Below are positions 51,160 through 59,169 of a stretch of 64,000 bases of DNA, one piece after another. The notes under the pieces are model-generated. The model made no database searches, was not told the DNA's origin, and saw only the letters and a program-made list of their open reading frames with translations. The position numbers and the translations under genes are program-made. Positions within the stretch are counted from its first letter, which is position 1. The number at the start of each line of letters is the position of its first letter. Location of the stretch: the NCBI GenBank assembly GCA_024403935.1, contig JAKSQV010000004.1, forward strand, positions 1 to 64,000, written 5' to 3'. Origin of the DNA: Ruminococcus sp. Lineage in GTDB: Bacteria; Bacillota; Clostridia; Oscillospirales; Ruminococcaceae.

Positions 51160-51294
51160 TCATATCTCCTCTTTTGTTTTTCCATATCCCGGACACGAAC
51201 CATATCGCACATGATCGTCATAAAAAGCAGCATTATAAATATTTATCAATAGCTCTGTGCCTTCTAAAACAGCCGGTCTGTATTCTGGTATCAT
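51160..51294 (-). CDS. Possible small protein (44 aa) inside the queuosine operon
   Basis: An ATG at 51294 with GGAG 10 bases upstream opens 44 codons, and its TGA lies one base before the queC ATG. The product starts MIPEYRPAVLEGTELLINIY and ends GYGKTKEEI; it is soluble, acidic and Tyr-rich. The frame differs from both neighbours. It may be a real small protein or a leader that couples queC translation. No family is recognised. Confidence 0.45.
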   Translation of the reverse strand: MIPEYRPAVLEGTELLINIYNAAFYDDHVRYGSCPGYGKTKEEI

Positions 51295-51364
51295 AATGTA
51301 TCAACTCCGTATATTATGATCTATCTCAGCAGTGAGCGTAGTCATCGGCATTCCGCACGATATG

Positions 51365-51925
51365 TCAATCCAGCAGCTCCTGCAAATCACGGCGATTCTT
51401 GAACTCGCCTGTGTACGTTCTTGTTTCGGTGCGTGCAGAGGGATTGCGTATGCCGCGTGCGGTCATACAGCTATGCGAGCCGACTATTTTCACGCCTACG
51501 TCGGGAGTTCCTGCCGCTTCCGAGATTATTTCGGCGATGTCCCTGCCGAGACGCTCCTGAAGCTGGAGACGCTTAGCCGCCATATCGCAGATGCGTGCTA
51601 TCTTGCTCAGTCCGAGCACCTTTCCATGCGGAATATAAGCCACATTCACATACATATCGTACATGAGTGCAAGGTGGTGTTCGCAATAGCTGAACACGGT
51701 TATGTCCTTCATGACAACGGCTTCGGATGCTCCGCTGTTCTCGGCGGAGAAAGTCTTGCCGAACATTTCTGAAATTTCGTGATTGCTGTACTGTATGCCC
51801 TCAAGCATTTCTTCGAGCATTCCCGCGACACGCTTCGGAGTATCAATAAGCCCTTCGCGTTCGGGATCTTCACCGACAGCTTCAAGCAGTCCGCGGATGT
51901 GGTATTCTATCTTTTCTCTGTCCAT
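51365..51925 (-). CDS. folE: GTP cyclohydrolase I FolE
   Basis: Converts GTP to 7,8-dihydroneopterin triphosphate; within this operon it feeds queuosine synthesis. The zinc ligands are in FSYCEHHLALM and SHSCMTARGI (Cys, His, Cys), and KRLQLQERL precedes the second. The 186-residue length is standard. ATG 51925 lies one base after the queE stop with AGAGG upstream. Confidence 0.95.
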   Translation of the reverse strand: MDREKIEYHIRGLLEAVGEDPEREGLIDTPKRVAGMLEEMLEGIQYSNHEISEMFGKTFSAENSGASEAVVMKDITVFSYCEHHLALMYDMYVNVAYIPHGKVLGLSKIARICDMAAKRLQLQERLGRDIAEIISEAAGTPDVGVKIVGSHSCMTARGIRNPSARTETRTYTGEFKNRRDLQELLD

Positions 51926-51926
51926 A

Positions 51927-52589
51927 TCATACGCCTCTCTTTTCGGGATCCCAGATGTATTTGTGGAACTGGAGCTGCAATCTGACACCGTTCAGCTTTC
52001 TGTCCAGCATGAACTCTACTATCCGTTTCGGTTCGATACCGCCGAAAACGGGACTGATGTATACTTTGCACTTCTCAGTCAGAGCAAATCTGCTGATTAT
52101 TTCTGCAGCCTTTTCAAGGTCGGCTTCTGTGCCGGATACAAACTTTACAGCGTCACATCCACGCAGATACTTGTAATTTTCCGTGAGCATCGCGCTCTCC
52201 ATGCCGCTTGAAGGAAGCTTATAATCAAAAGTGAAAGCAGGGCGGAATGGCATTGCATCAAGCTCGGCGGCGGAAATGCTTCCGTTTGTTTCGATCTCGA
52301 CATTGCAGCCGTTTTTCATCAGCTTTTCTATCAGCTCATATATTCCTTCCTGAAGGAGCGGCTCACCTCCGGTAAGAGTGACATTAGTGATGCCCGTGCC
52401 GATGACATAGGAGGAAAGCTCCTCGGTGCTCAGCATTTCAGCAGGACAATCGGGTGAATTTGCCCATTTTGTATCGCAGTAGCCGCACCTGAGATTACAG
52501 CCGCGGAAGCGTATGAACACGGCAGGTTCGCCTGCACGTATGCTCTCGCCGTTGATACTGATGAATTTTTCAGCAACAGGAAATATCAT
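51927..52589 (-). CDS. queE: 7-carboxy-7-deazaguanine synthase QueE
   Basis: A radical SAM enzyme that rearranges 6-carboxytetrahydropterin into the deazaguanine core. The cluster motif is RGCNLRCGYCDTKW, a clean CxxxCxxC; LTGGEPLL is the SAM loop. The N-terminus EKFISINGES is typical. It overlaps queD by 4 bases (ATGA). Confidence 0.95.
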   Translation of the reverse strand: MIFPVAEKFISINGESIRAGEPAVFIRFRGCNLRCGYCDTKWANSPDCPAEMLSTEELSSYVIGTGITNVTLTGGEPLLQEGIYELIEKLMKNGCNVEIETNGSISAAELDAMPFRPAFTFDYKLPSSGMESAMLTENYKYLRGCDAVKFVSGTEADLEKAAEIISRFALTEKCKVYISPVFGGIEPKRIVEFMLDRKLNGVRLQLQFHKYIWDPEKRGV

Positions 52590-53011
52590 TTTTCTACCTC
52601 ATACACAGCACAGTTTTCGGGAGTCTCGTACACAGTCACGGAGCTTACGGGCAGTCCATCTGCCGTAAGCCTTTCACAGAAGAATCGTGCAAAATTCTCT
52701 GCTGTCGGGCGGAACGGAACTGAAATAAGACGGAAGCCTTCATCATTCAGAGCGTCGGTTGTTGCCTGTCTGAGTGAGCCCTCCTCAAAGATGAACGCAT
52801 GGTCAAATTCGTCAGCGAGCTTGCGTACTGCTTTTTTCAGGTCACCGAAGTCGATTATCATACCTCGTTTTTCTCCCTCGGCAATGAGCTCGGAGTTTTC
52901 TGCTTCGACCTCAAGCTTCCAGCGGTGGCCGTGAATATTTGAACACTTTCCGACGTAGCCTGCAAGAAAATGTGCGCTGTCAAAAGCGGCTGATGTTTTT
53001 AGCCTGTACAT
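52586..53011 (-). CDS. queD: 6-carboxy-5,6,7,8-tetrahydropterin synthase QueD
   Basis: A T-fold enzyme that makes 6-carboxytetrahydropterin from dihydroneopterin triphosphate. The zinc His residues appear in FDSAHFL and NIHGHRW, and the catalytic Cys is in GYVGKCSNIHGH. The 141-residue length fits. It is the first gene of the operon, directly behind the riboswitch terminator and a GGAGGATATATT site. Confidence 0.95.
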   Translation of the reverse strand: MYRLKTSAAFDSAHFLAGYVGKCSNIHGHRWKLEVEAENSELIAEGEKRGMIIDFGDLKKAVRKLADEFDHAFIFEEGSLRQATTDALNDEGFRLISVPFRPTAENFARFFCERLTADGLPVSSVTVYETPENCAVYEVEK

Positions 53012-53025
53012 AATATATCCTCCAA

Positions 53026-53057
53026 TAAAAAATACGCCTACGGAAGTGCAGGCGTAT
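53026..53057 (-). terminator. Attenuator terminator upstream of queD
   Basis: On the minus strand ATACGCCT / AGGCGTAT with a 10-base loop and T6, 15 bases before the queD start codon and just ahead of its ribosome site. Confidence 0.88.
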
Positions 53058-53105
53058 CCTATGATCGTGACAAGCGCGGAATACCGCGCATACCGGATAT
53101 GGAAA

Positions 53106-53150
53106 GCCCTGGTTTTGTTTAGTGACAGGATGGTGCAAACGAACTGTCAG
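53106..53150 (-). promoter_or_regulatory. Probable preQ1-I riboswitch aptamer
   Basis: On the minus strand a TGACAG / CTGTCA stem (53144-53149 with 53123-53128) closes a loop with UUCG and CACCAUCC. An A-rich tail CUAAACAAAACCAGGG follows, able to pair AGG with AUCC as in preQ1-I pseudoknots. It lies between a good promoter and the attenuator of the queuosine operon. Confidence 0.68.
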
Positions 53151-53178
53151 CAAATAGTATCAGACTATCTGCATAAAT

Positions 53179-53207
53179 AGTATACCACAATGCTTCGGGA
53201 AATGCAA
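53179..53207 (-). promoter_or_regulatory. Promoter of the queuosine operon
   Basis: On the minus strand TTGCAT, a 17-base spacer and TATACT. It gives a leader of about 160 bases containing the aptamer and the attenuator. Confidence 0.82.
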
Positions 53208-53234
53208 GAGCTTGACACAAATTTTCATGTGGAG

Positions 53235-54326
53235 CTATAACCTTATATCTGAGCAGTCAGGGAAGAAGAAGCCCTCGATAGTATCATCACGGACGTTATA
53301 TATCACTGTGACCTCATGAGTGCCTGCGGTGATAGTCTGGAAGATTATGCCGTCTTTTGCGGAGTATGAAGGCTTTACCCATACGCCGTACTGCTCGTTG
53401 AAGATGTCGTTGACCTTGTTGCCGCAGTTAACGCAGACATTGCTGCTTGTGATGATGTCGCGGAAGCAGAGCTGAGGGAGCCAGAAGTCTATCAGCGGAT
53501 TGTCGCTGTCGGCGAACAATTCATCTGTGGCTTCGCGGTAAGCTCTGTATTTGGAGATAATATCATACAGCATATCCGAGTCGATATAGTCTGTTGTAAC
53601 CGTATGTACCAGAACATCGTGCATATAGAAGTCGGCTTCTTCGTAGGATGAACATATTTTTATAGTGCAGATTAGGTCATCATTTCTGTGGACAAAGTTA
53701 GTGCCTTCGGATTCGGACGGTTCATTGAACTTCTGCATTTCATCCCTTATTTCAAAAAGTGAGGTATTCATGTCGGCAATACAGGGGTAGAAATCCGATG
53801 AGTATTGTTCGAGCCTGTCAAGTCCCTCGTTCATTTCCGAGCTGCTGAGCTGCTGCGTATCGTCACCGTAGAATCGGATATAGGCGATGCTGAGATCGTC
53901 GCTCCAGACAATACAGTCAAGGAAGCGGGTTTCTTTTGCCGAGTTGATATACTCCCATTTGTCAGCATAGATATATCCGTTGGCATCAAACATGAGAGCA
54001 TCACTGAGCTTCGTGTCAGCAGGGCGAAAGATGTAGCTTTTATCATTCTGACGAGCCATTGCCGTAAGCATTGCGGCAGTCACCTCACGCAGTTCCTTTT
54101 CCGGGTCCGTATCCTGGGGCTGAAGCGGTTCGGAGACCAGTGACATGGGATCGAATTTTTTTATGTCCTCATTGAGGTATACTGCATTGGTGTTGGAGCT
54201 GTCGCGGTCGATAACGGTCTGTTCGGCAGTATCGGCAGGGATGAAGTGTCCGATGATGTCCGCGCCGTAGAATCCGAGAGCGAGGATGAGTGCTGTCAGT
54301 ACAGCAAAGATAATATTTGATCTCAC
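53235..54326 (-). CDS. Membrane-anchored extracytoplasmic protein of a two-component operon, unknown
   Basis: A 363-residue protein with an N-terminal anchor helix (about 4-26) and an extracytoplasmic domain, mostly acidic, with a CVNCG pair near residue 305. No family is recognised. A GTG start at 54326 is inferred: it overlaps the kinase stop as GTGA and has GGAGG 7 bases upstream, whereas the ATG at 54332 is against the site. The position suggests a signal input or regulator of the kinase. Confidence 0.65.
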   Translation of the reverse strand: MRSNIIFAVLTALILALGFYGADIIGHFIPADTAEQTVIDRDSSNTNAVYLNEDIKKFDPMSLVSEPLQPQDTDPEKELREVTAAMLTAMARQNDKSYIFRPADTKLSDALMFDANGYIYADKWEYINSAKETRFLDCIVWSDDLSIAYIRFYGDDTQQLSSSEMNEGLDRLEQYSSDFYPCIADMNTSLFEIRDEMQKFNEPSESEGTNFVHRNDDLICTIKICSSYEEADFYMHDVLVHTVTTDYIDSDMLYDIISKYRAYREATDELFADSDNPLIDFWLPQLCFRDIITSSNVCVNCGNKVNDIFNEQYGVWVKPSYSAKDGIIFQTITAGTHEVTVIYNVRDDTIEGFFFPDCSDIRL

Positions 54327-55765
54327 AGGCATTCCTCCCCGGGTATGGTGATGAAAATGGTCGTGCCCTCATTCGGGCGGCTGGCGATCTCTATTTTTGC
54401 GGAGTGGAGCTCAGCAATCCTGCGGCAGAGCGCGAGTCCCAGACCTGCACCGCCTGCTTTTCTGCTGCGGGATTTGTCCGCCATATAGAACGGCTCAAAC
54501 GCTTTTTTTACGACCTCGGGAGTCATACCAATACCGTGGTCGGTGATCGTTATGACAGCATCCCCCTCATACATTGCGGCATTCAGTACGACCGTTTCGT
54601 TTTTGGGAGAAGCTTTCACCGCATTTTCAATAATGTTGTACAGCAGCGACTTGAAAAGCTCCTCGTCCGCATTTATTGTAATATCCTGTGAAAGACATTC
54701 AAGTCTGACATCATTCTTGGCAATAAGAGGAACAAGTGCTGCTTTTGTTTCGTTTATCATGCTTTGCAGGCAGACAGGACGCTTTTGAATCTCTGTTCCG
54801 TTCATGGCGACTATGCCCATGAGCTTTCCTGAGAGCGAGCGAAGTCTTTTTGTTTCTTCTACGATAACACCTGCATATTCTGTTCGTTCACTGTCGGGAA
54901 CGTGCTTCTTGATACGCAGAATATCGGCAAATCCGAGTATGGAGGTCAGCGGAGTTTTCATTTCATGTGAGAGATTGGCAATGAATGTCTGACGATCCTC
55001 GGCAATTTTTTCAAGCCGTGCAGCATTGACCTGTATCGAATCTGCCATAATATTCATGTTCTGAGCAAGCTCACGGAACTCCTGACTTCCGCGCTCGCGA
55101 ATCCTGATGCGGTAATTGCCGCCTGCGATCGCCTTCGTGTAGACGTTGAGCCTGTTCAGCGGATTCAGCATGAGAAGCACCGTGATGAGCAGTATGAGGG
55201 AGATCGCTCCTGCGGAGATGATACTGACTTTCCGCACGAAGTCTATCTGCTTGTTCCTCATTATGTATATTTCGGATATATCAGATGAAGTAACGATACT
55301 GTAACTCATACCCTCGGTCGTTATGACCGAGCCGACAGCCATTTTGTGTCCGCTGTCAGTTCCGTACACGGATACGCTGTATTTTTTGCCCGAGCTGTCA
55401 ATGCTGCTTATAAAGCTGCTCTCCGTTATCTTATCAAGGAGTTCGTCCATGCCGTTAGCGGCGATTACAGTGCCTGAGCTGTCAAATATTGCGGAATCAC
55501 GCGTGCGTCCGCTTCCCCCGACTACCTCCGAGGCTATGCGGCGTATATCACCAGAGGTCAGTGCTATCTTTTCGTCGGCAAGCTTGGAGTATACAACGGA
55601 ATTCGAGAACGAAGCCTCGAAGTATTCATGCTCGGAAATTGCGTGGGTCTGCTCACGTTCAAGGAGCAGGCGGTGGCTGTTGTTGAGTATCGTTACCGAG
55701 ATAATGTTTACCGCAGCGATGATAAGGAAAAGCGAGCTGAGAAATATCTTCTGCCAGAGCTTCAT
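54323..55765 (-). CDS. Sensor histidine kinase
   Basis: A 480-residue class I kinase. It has two membrane helices (about 8-28 and 175-200) around a 145-residue extracytoplasmic sensor, a HAMP domain (about 200-255) and a DHp with the phospho-acceptor in ANLSHEMKTPLTSILGF. The CA domain shows the N box (IIENAVKAS), G1 DHGIGM, F box and G2 GGAGLGLAL. It overlaps the response regulator by 4 bases. Confidence 0.94.
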   Translation of the reverse strand: MKLWQKIFLSSLFLIIAAVNIISVTILNNSHRLLLEREQTHAISEHEYFEASFSNSVVYSKLADEKIALTSGDIRRIASEVVGGSGRTRDSAIFDSSGTVIAANGMDELLDKITESSFISSIDSSGKKYSVSVYGTDSGHKMAVGSVITTEGMSYSIVTSSDISEIYIMRNKQIDFVRKVSIISAGAISLILLITVLLMLNPLNRLNVYTKAIAGGNYRIRIRERGSQEFRELAQNMNIMADSIQVNAARLEKIAEDRQTFIANLSHEMKTPLTSILGFADILRIKKHVPDSERTEYAGVIVEETKRLRSLSGKLMGIVAMNGTEIQKRPVCLQSMINETKAALVPLIAKNDVRLECLSQDITINADEELFKSLLYNIIENAVKASPKNETVVLNAAMYEGDAVITITDHGIGMTPEVVKKAFEPFYMADKSRSRKAGGAGLGLALCRRIAELHSAKIEIASRPNEGTTIFITIPGEECL

Positions 55766-56427
55766 GTGCTGTCACGGCTTTCGAGCCGGTATCCGAGCTT
55801 CGGTATTGTGATTAGAGAATCTTTCAGCCCGAGTTTGCGGCGTACCTGCTGGACATGGATATCGACTGTTCTGCTTTCGCCGCCGAACTCAAAGCCCCAC
55901 ACGCTTAAAAGGAGCTGTTCCTTTGAGACAGCGATATTCTGGTGCTGAAGAAAGTATACGATGACATCGAACTCCTTTGGCGTGAGCTGAACCTGACAGC
56001 CGTTGAGAGTGATCTCGTGCTTATCTATACTTACGTTAATGTCTCCGTATACAATGGTGTCCTGTACTTTATTGGAGCGGCGCAGTACAACATCTATACG
56101 CGCAAGAAGCTCCAGTGCCTCAAAGGGCTTGACGATATAGTCCTCAGCTCCGAGCCTCAGCCCTCTTACCTTGTCGGAGACCTCCTGCATTGCGGTCAGG
56201 AATATCACGGGGATGCCGCATCCCTTTATTTTCTCCATGACCTCAAAGCCGTTCATTTCGGGGAGCATTACATCAAGAAGGATGAGGTCATATCCTCCGC
56301 TGAGAGCCTCCTCTGCACCAGAACGTCCGTCATAGCAGCAGGTGCCCTTGTAGTCGACCATGCTCAGCGTTGCACAGATCATTTTTGCGATGTTTTCATC
56401 GTCTTCGATAATGAGTATATTTATCAT
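55762..56427 (-). CDS. OmpR/PhoB-family response regulator
   Basis: A 221-residue regulator. The receiver (about 1-118) has the acidic pocket IIEDDE, the phosphorylated Asp in LILLDVMLPEMNG and the Lys in YIVKPFEAL. A winged helix (about 128-220; LTPKEFDVIVYFL, RTVDIHVQQVRRKLG, TIPKLGYRLE) completes it. The start at 56427 is the one that fits the domain; upstream open frame is not coding-like. Confidence 0.94.
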   Translation of the reverse strand: MINILIIEDDENIAKMICATLSMVDYKGTCCYDGRSGAEEALSGGYDLILLDVMLPEMNGFEVMEKIKGCGIPVIFLTAMQEVSDKVRGLRLGAEDYIVKPFEALELLARIDVVLRRSNKVQDTIVYGDINVSIDKHEITLNGCQVQLTPKEFDVIVYFLQHQNIAVSKEQLLLSVWGFEFGGESRTVDIHVQQVRRKLGLKDSLITIPKLGYRLESRDST

Positions 56428-56463
56428 ATATAGCCTCACAAAGCAGAAATTTCGGAAAATTGC

Positions 56464-56492
56464 TTGACAATTCCTGAAAAATGGTGAATAAT
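56464..56492 (+). promoter_or_regulatory. Promoter of the C39-like lipoprotein gene
   Basis: TTGACA, a 17-base spacer and AATAAT, giving a leader of about 107 bases. Confidence 0.7.
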
Positions 56493-56606
56493 AGTAAAGA
56501 CAGTCAGTAACTGCTGATATTATTGTAACAGCAGAGGACTGAGATGTCAAAGAAAAACAGTATTTTTTGCAAAAATTTTGCATTCCGCAGAGAGGAGAGG
56601 TAGAAT

Positions 56607-57524
56607 ATGAAAAAAACGGCTGCTGCATTGCTCGCCGCTTTTTTGCTCAGTTCGTGCAGCCTTGCTGATGAACAGCCAATGTCATCGGAGTTTACCGAAG
56701 ACGAGCCGACTGAGACACAGAGCTACATATTCACCGGTCTGCCGGACATACCCTCTCCGGGCTATGACACCGAAACAGAGCCTGTCACCGATATTGCAGG
56801 AACGGAGCCGGCTTCGGCAGAAGAGGAGCAGACATCGGAAGCTCCGCCTGTCTCCACGGCATTGCCGACACCGCAGAATCCTGAGCTCCCACCTGATGGA
56901 GTACATTGCATCGAGACACCGTATATCTCTCAGAACGGCAGTCCTGCGGGATGCGAGCTTGTATGTACATCAATGCTTCTTGCATATTACGGCTTCAATA
57001 TCTCGTCGGACGAGCTTCTCAGCGAGGGCTACATTGATATGGTGCCGGTCGATACATACACTGATCCCGAACGCGGCAATGTGATGTTCAGCGGAGACCC
57101 GGATCAAGCCTTTATCGGTGATCCGCACACCTCATATGGTTATGGCTGTTTCAGCGGTGCGATACGTTCCTGCCTGCGGAAGTATCTTGAGCATGAATTG
57201 TACGATGCGGTCGATATCAGCGGATTGTCGCTGAAGGATCTGTGCATGGAATACATCGACTTCGGTGAGCCTGTGATCATCTGGGCAAGTGTCGGCATGG
57301 AGCCGCTTTATACGGATAAAGCAAATACATGGGAGATACAGGGAACTGACAAGACAGTGGAATGGAGATCAAATGAGCATTGCTTCCTGCTGGTCGGATA
57401 TAATGAGGAAAGCTACTGCTTCCACGATCCGCTGAACGGGGCATATACTCTGTATCCGCGTGATGTATCCGAGGCACGTTACCGTGAAATGGGCAGTCAG
57501 GCTGTGACTATCCATCCGTGGTAA
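56607..57524 (+). CDS. C39-like peptidase-domain lipoprotein
   Basis: A 305-residue lipoprotein: the lipobox LLSSCS is at residues 14-19, followed by a Glu/Thr/Pro-rich linker (about 25-95) and a papain-fold domain (about 98-303) of the C39_2 type. Predicted active residues are Cys in NGSPAGCELVCTSM (oxyanion Gln in ISQNG) and His in SNEHCFLLVGYNE, with the Asp in FHDPLNG. It acts outside the membrane; the substrate is unknown. It is divergent from the two-component operon. Its 3' end overlaps the convergent RadC-like gene by 17 bases. Confidence 0.85.
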   Translation: MKKTAAALLAAFLLSSCSLADEQPMSSEFTEDEPTETQSYIFTGLPDIPSPGYDTETEPVTDIAGTEPASAEEEQTSEAPPVSTALPTPQNPELPPDGVHCIETPYISQNGSPAGCELVCTSMLLAYYGFNISSDELLSEGYIDMVPVDTYTDPERGNVMFSGDPDQAFIGDPHTSYGYGCFSGAIRSCLRKYLEHELYDAVDISGLSLKDLCMEYIDFGEPVIIWASVGMEPLYTDKANTWEIQGTDKTVEWRSNEHCFLLVGYNEESYCFHDPLNGAYTLYPRDVSEARYREMGSQAVTIHPW

Positions 57525-58227
57525 GTTGCCTTGTGAACTTGTATTCGCTGACCGATGGAAAATATTCCGCGCGTGAACTTTCACGCATTGAAATTGCTGA
57601 GCCGTCCGCGCCTGTGATGATGTGGTCAGCAAGCAATATATCAAGAGAGCAGAGTGCCGTCCCGAGCTTCAGGGTGGCACTTTTGTCATATTGGGACGGT
57701 GCAGAAGAGCCTGAGACGTGATTATGGGCAATGAATACAAAGGCGGCATCGGAGCGGAGTGCAAAGTCAGCTATACGGCGGTTTGAGATGGTAACAGCAC
57801 TGTCGTTTCCTGTGCTGATGCGCTCCACACATATTATGCGGAAGCGTTTGTCTGTCGCGGCGGCAATCAGAGTCTCCCTGCGTGCCGAGCGAAGCTGAGC
57901 CGAGAAAAAACGCTTTGCCGAATCAGCGGAATCGAGCTTGATACTGCCGCAGCTCGTGACTGCACATCTTCTGCTGAGCTGAGGGAACAGCGTGAGAAGG
58001 GCAGCTCCTGCTGTACTTATACCGCAATCCTGCATAAGAAAGACCGGATCAGAATCGGCAGCACTGCGGTAGCTTCCGTACTCGGCATTGAGCCTGTCTG
58101 CTGCAGCGGCTGCACCTTCTCCGCGTTCAGAGAAGCTCATCAGCAGCAGAAGCTTTTCATATTCGGAAAGGCTGTCGGGACCGTCGTTCAGACAGCGTGT
58201 ACACAGCTCATTTTTCATACCATTCAT
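57508..58227 (-). CDS. RadC/JAB-family protein, copy 2
   Basis: A 239-residue RadC-like protein. It has a helix-hairpin-helix-like N-terminus (about 15-85) and an MPN/JAB domain with the metalloprotease motif AHNHVSGSSAPSQYD (H, H, Asp in place), followed by LADHIITG. Sequence divergence from classical RadC is high. It is coupled to the upstream RadC-like gene by an ATGA overlap. RadC's role remains unsettled; DNA repair was disproved in several species. Confidence 0.8.
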   Translation of the reverse strand: MNGMKNELCTRCLNDGPDSLSEYEKLLLLMSFSERGEGAAAAADRLNAEYGSYRSAADSDPVFLMQDCGISTAGAALLTLFPQLSRRCAVTSCGSIKLDSADSAKRFFSAQLRSARRETLIAAATDKRFRIICVERISTGNDSAVTISNRRIADFALRSDAAFVFIAHNHVSGSSAPSQYDKSATLKLGTALCSLDILLADHIITGADGSAISMRESSRAEYFPSVSEYKFTRQLTTDG

Positions 58228-58919
58228 ATCATCACCGTCCTGAATGAGAATGCACCGCTTTGCTTCATGGAGAAGGTATTATTCTTTCCGCAGATAATGC
58301 AGTCTTCAAGGTTCACTTCTATTGCACCGAGCTTTTCGCTGAGCCTGCGGAGCAGGGCGAAATCCTTGTCGTCAGGGACAGGCTCACGGTCGGGATGGGA
58401 GATACCGAGTGCTATGCGTGTGCAGCCGTATCTCAGCAGCAATGAGGCGATACGTCTCAGTTCCGATCTGCCTTGCTTAAGACAGTGGGAGTTGAAGCTT
58501 ACCTTGCCTGTAATGCCGAGATCGGCGTTCAGGCAGACTATCAGGCACAGTCCTTCTGCGCCATCGCCGAAGTAGCTGCGGAAGAAGCTGCACATACTTT
58601 CTGAGTTGGGCAGTCTGTCATATTCGCGGACACTTGTTTCGTATTCGCTGCACATCACAGCAATGAGCCGTATGAATTCGGCAGTCGGTACGCCTATGCC
58701 CCTGACTTCTGTAAGCTCCCTGACAGATGCGTTGAGTATGTTGTTGAGAGTACCGAATCTGTTTATCAGGTCATGGGCGAGTTCATTCGTGTTAATTCTC
58801 GGAAGCGCGTAGAACAGCAGCAGTTCCATGAGCTCGTGCTCGCAGAGAGCATCGGCACCGTAAGTTAGAAGCCGCTGCCTGAGTCGTTCACGGTGTCCTG
58901 TGTGGAGCTTGTATGTCAT
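58224..58919 (-). CDS. RadC-like protein, copy 1, with altered JAMM site
   Basis: A 231-residue protein with a complete UPF0758 N-terminal region (RLLTYGADALCEHELMELLL ... LTEVRGIGVPTAEFI, a helix-hairpin-helix). In the JAB domain the HxH motif reads ISHPDREPVPDDKD, so one metal His is replaced, and LxDHI reads LEDCIICG. It is therefore probably catalytically inactive. AGGAGG stands 8 bases before the ATG at 58919. Confidence 0.78.
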   Translation of the reverse strand: MTYKLHTGHRERLRQRLLTYGADALCEHELMELLLFYALPRINTNELAHDLINRFGTLNNILNASVRELTEVRGIGVPTAEFIRLIAVMCSEYETSVREYDRLPNSESMCSFFRSYFGDGAEGLCLIVCLNADLGITGKVSFNSHCLKQGRSELRRIASLLLRYGCTRIALGISHPDREPVPDDKDFALLRRLSEKLGAIEVNLEDCIICGKNNTFSMKQSGAFSFRTVMI

Positions 58920-59090
58920 GCTGTTAACCTCCTGTTTCATATTATATATATTTTAGCATAGACGGACGGAAAATGCAAATGCGTGCAGAATAGTGCTCTG
59001 GTTGTGTACAATAGTATTTTATTGCAGCAGAAGTGGCTTTTACCGAAAGAAAAAGTCATAGAAATGATAATATTCTGCACGTTTTCTATG

Positions 59091-59119
59091 TTGACTTTGT
59101 AAATTTGCAGTGATATAAT
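59091..59119 (+). promoter_or_regulatory. Promoter of the double CE12 gene
   Basis: TTGACT, a 17-base spacer and TATAAT, 51 bases before the ATG; same hexamers as the GH9 promoter. Confidence 0.88.
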
Positions 59120-59169
59120 AAAATGGATATATTAAACCAAGAGGATATTATTTCTTTGGAGGGAAAAAT

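Noticed and set aside
56428..56628. A 67-residue N-terminal extension of the response regulator
   Set aside because: The receiver domain begins exactly at MINILIIEDDE; the upstream frame is Phe/Ser/Cys-rich and overlaps the divergent promoter of the lipoprotein gene.
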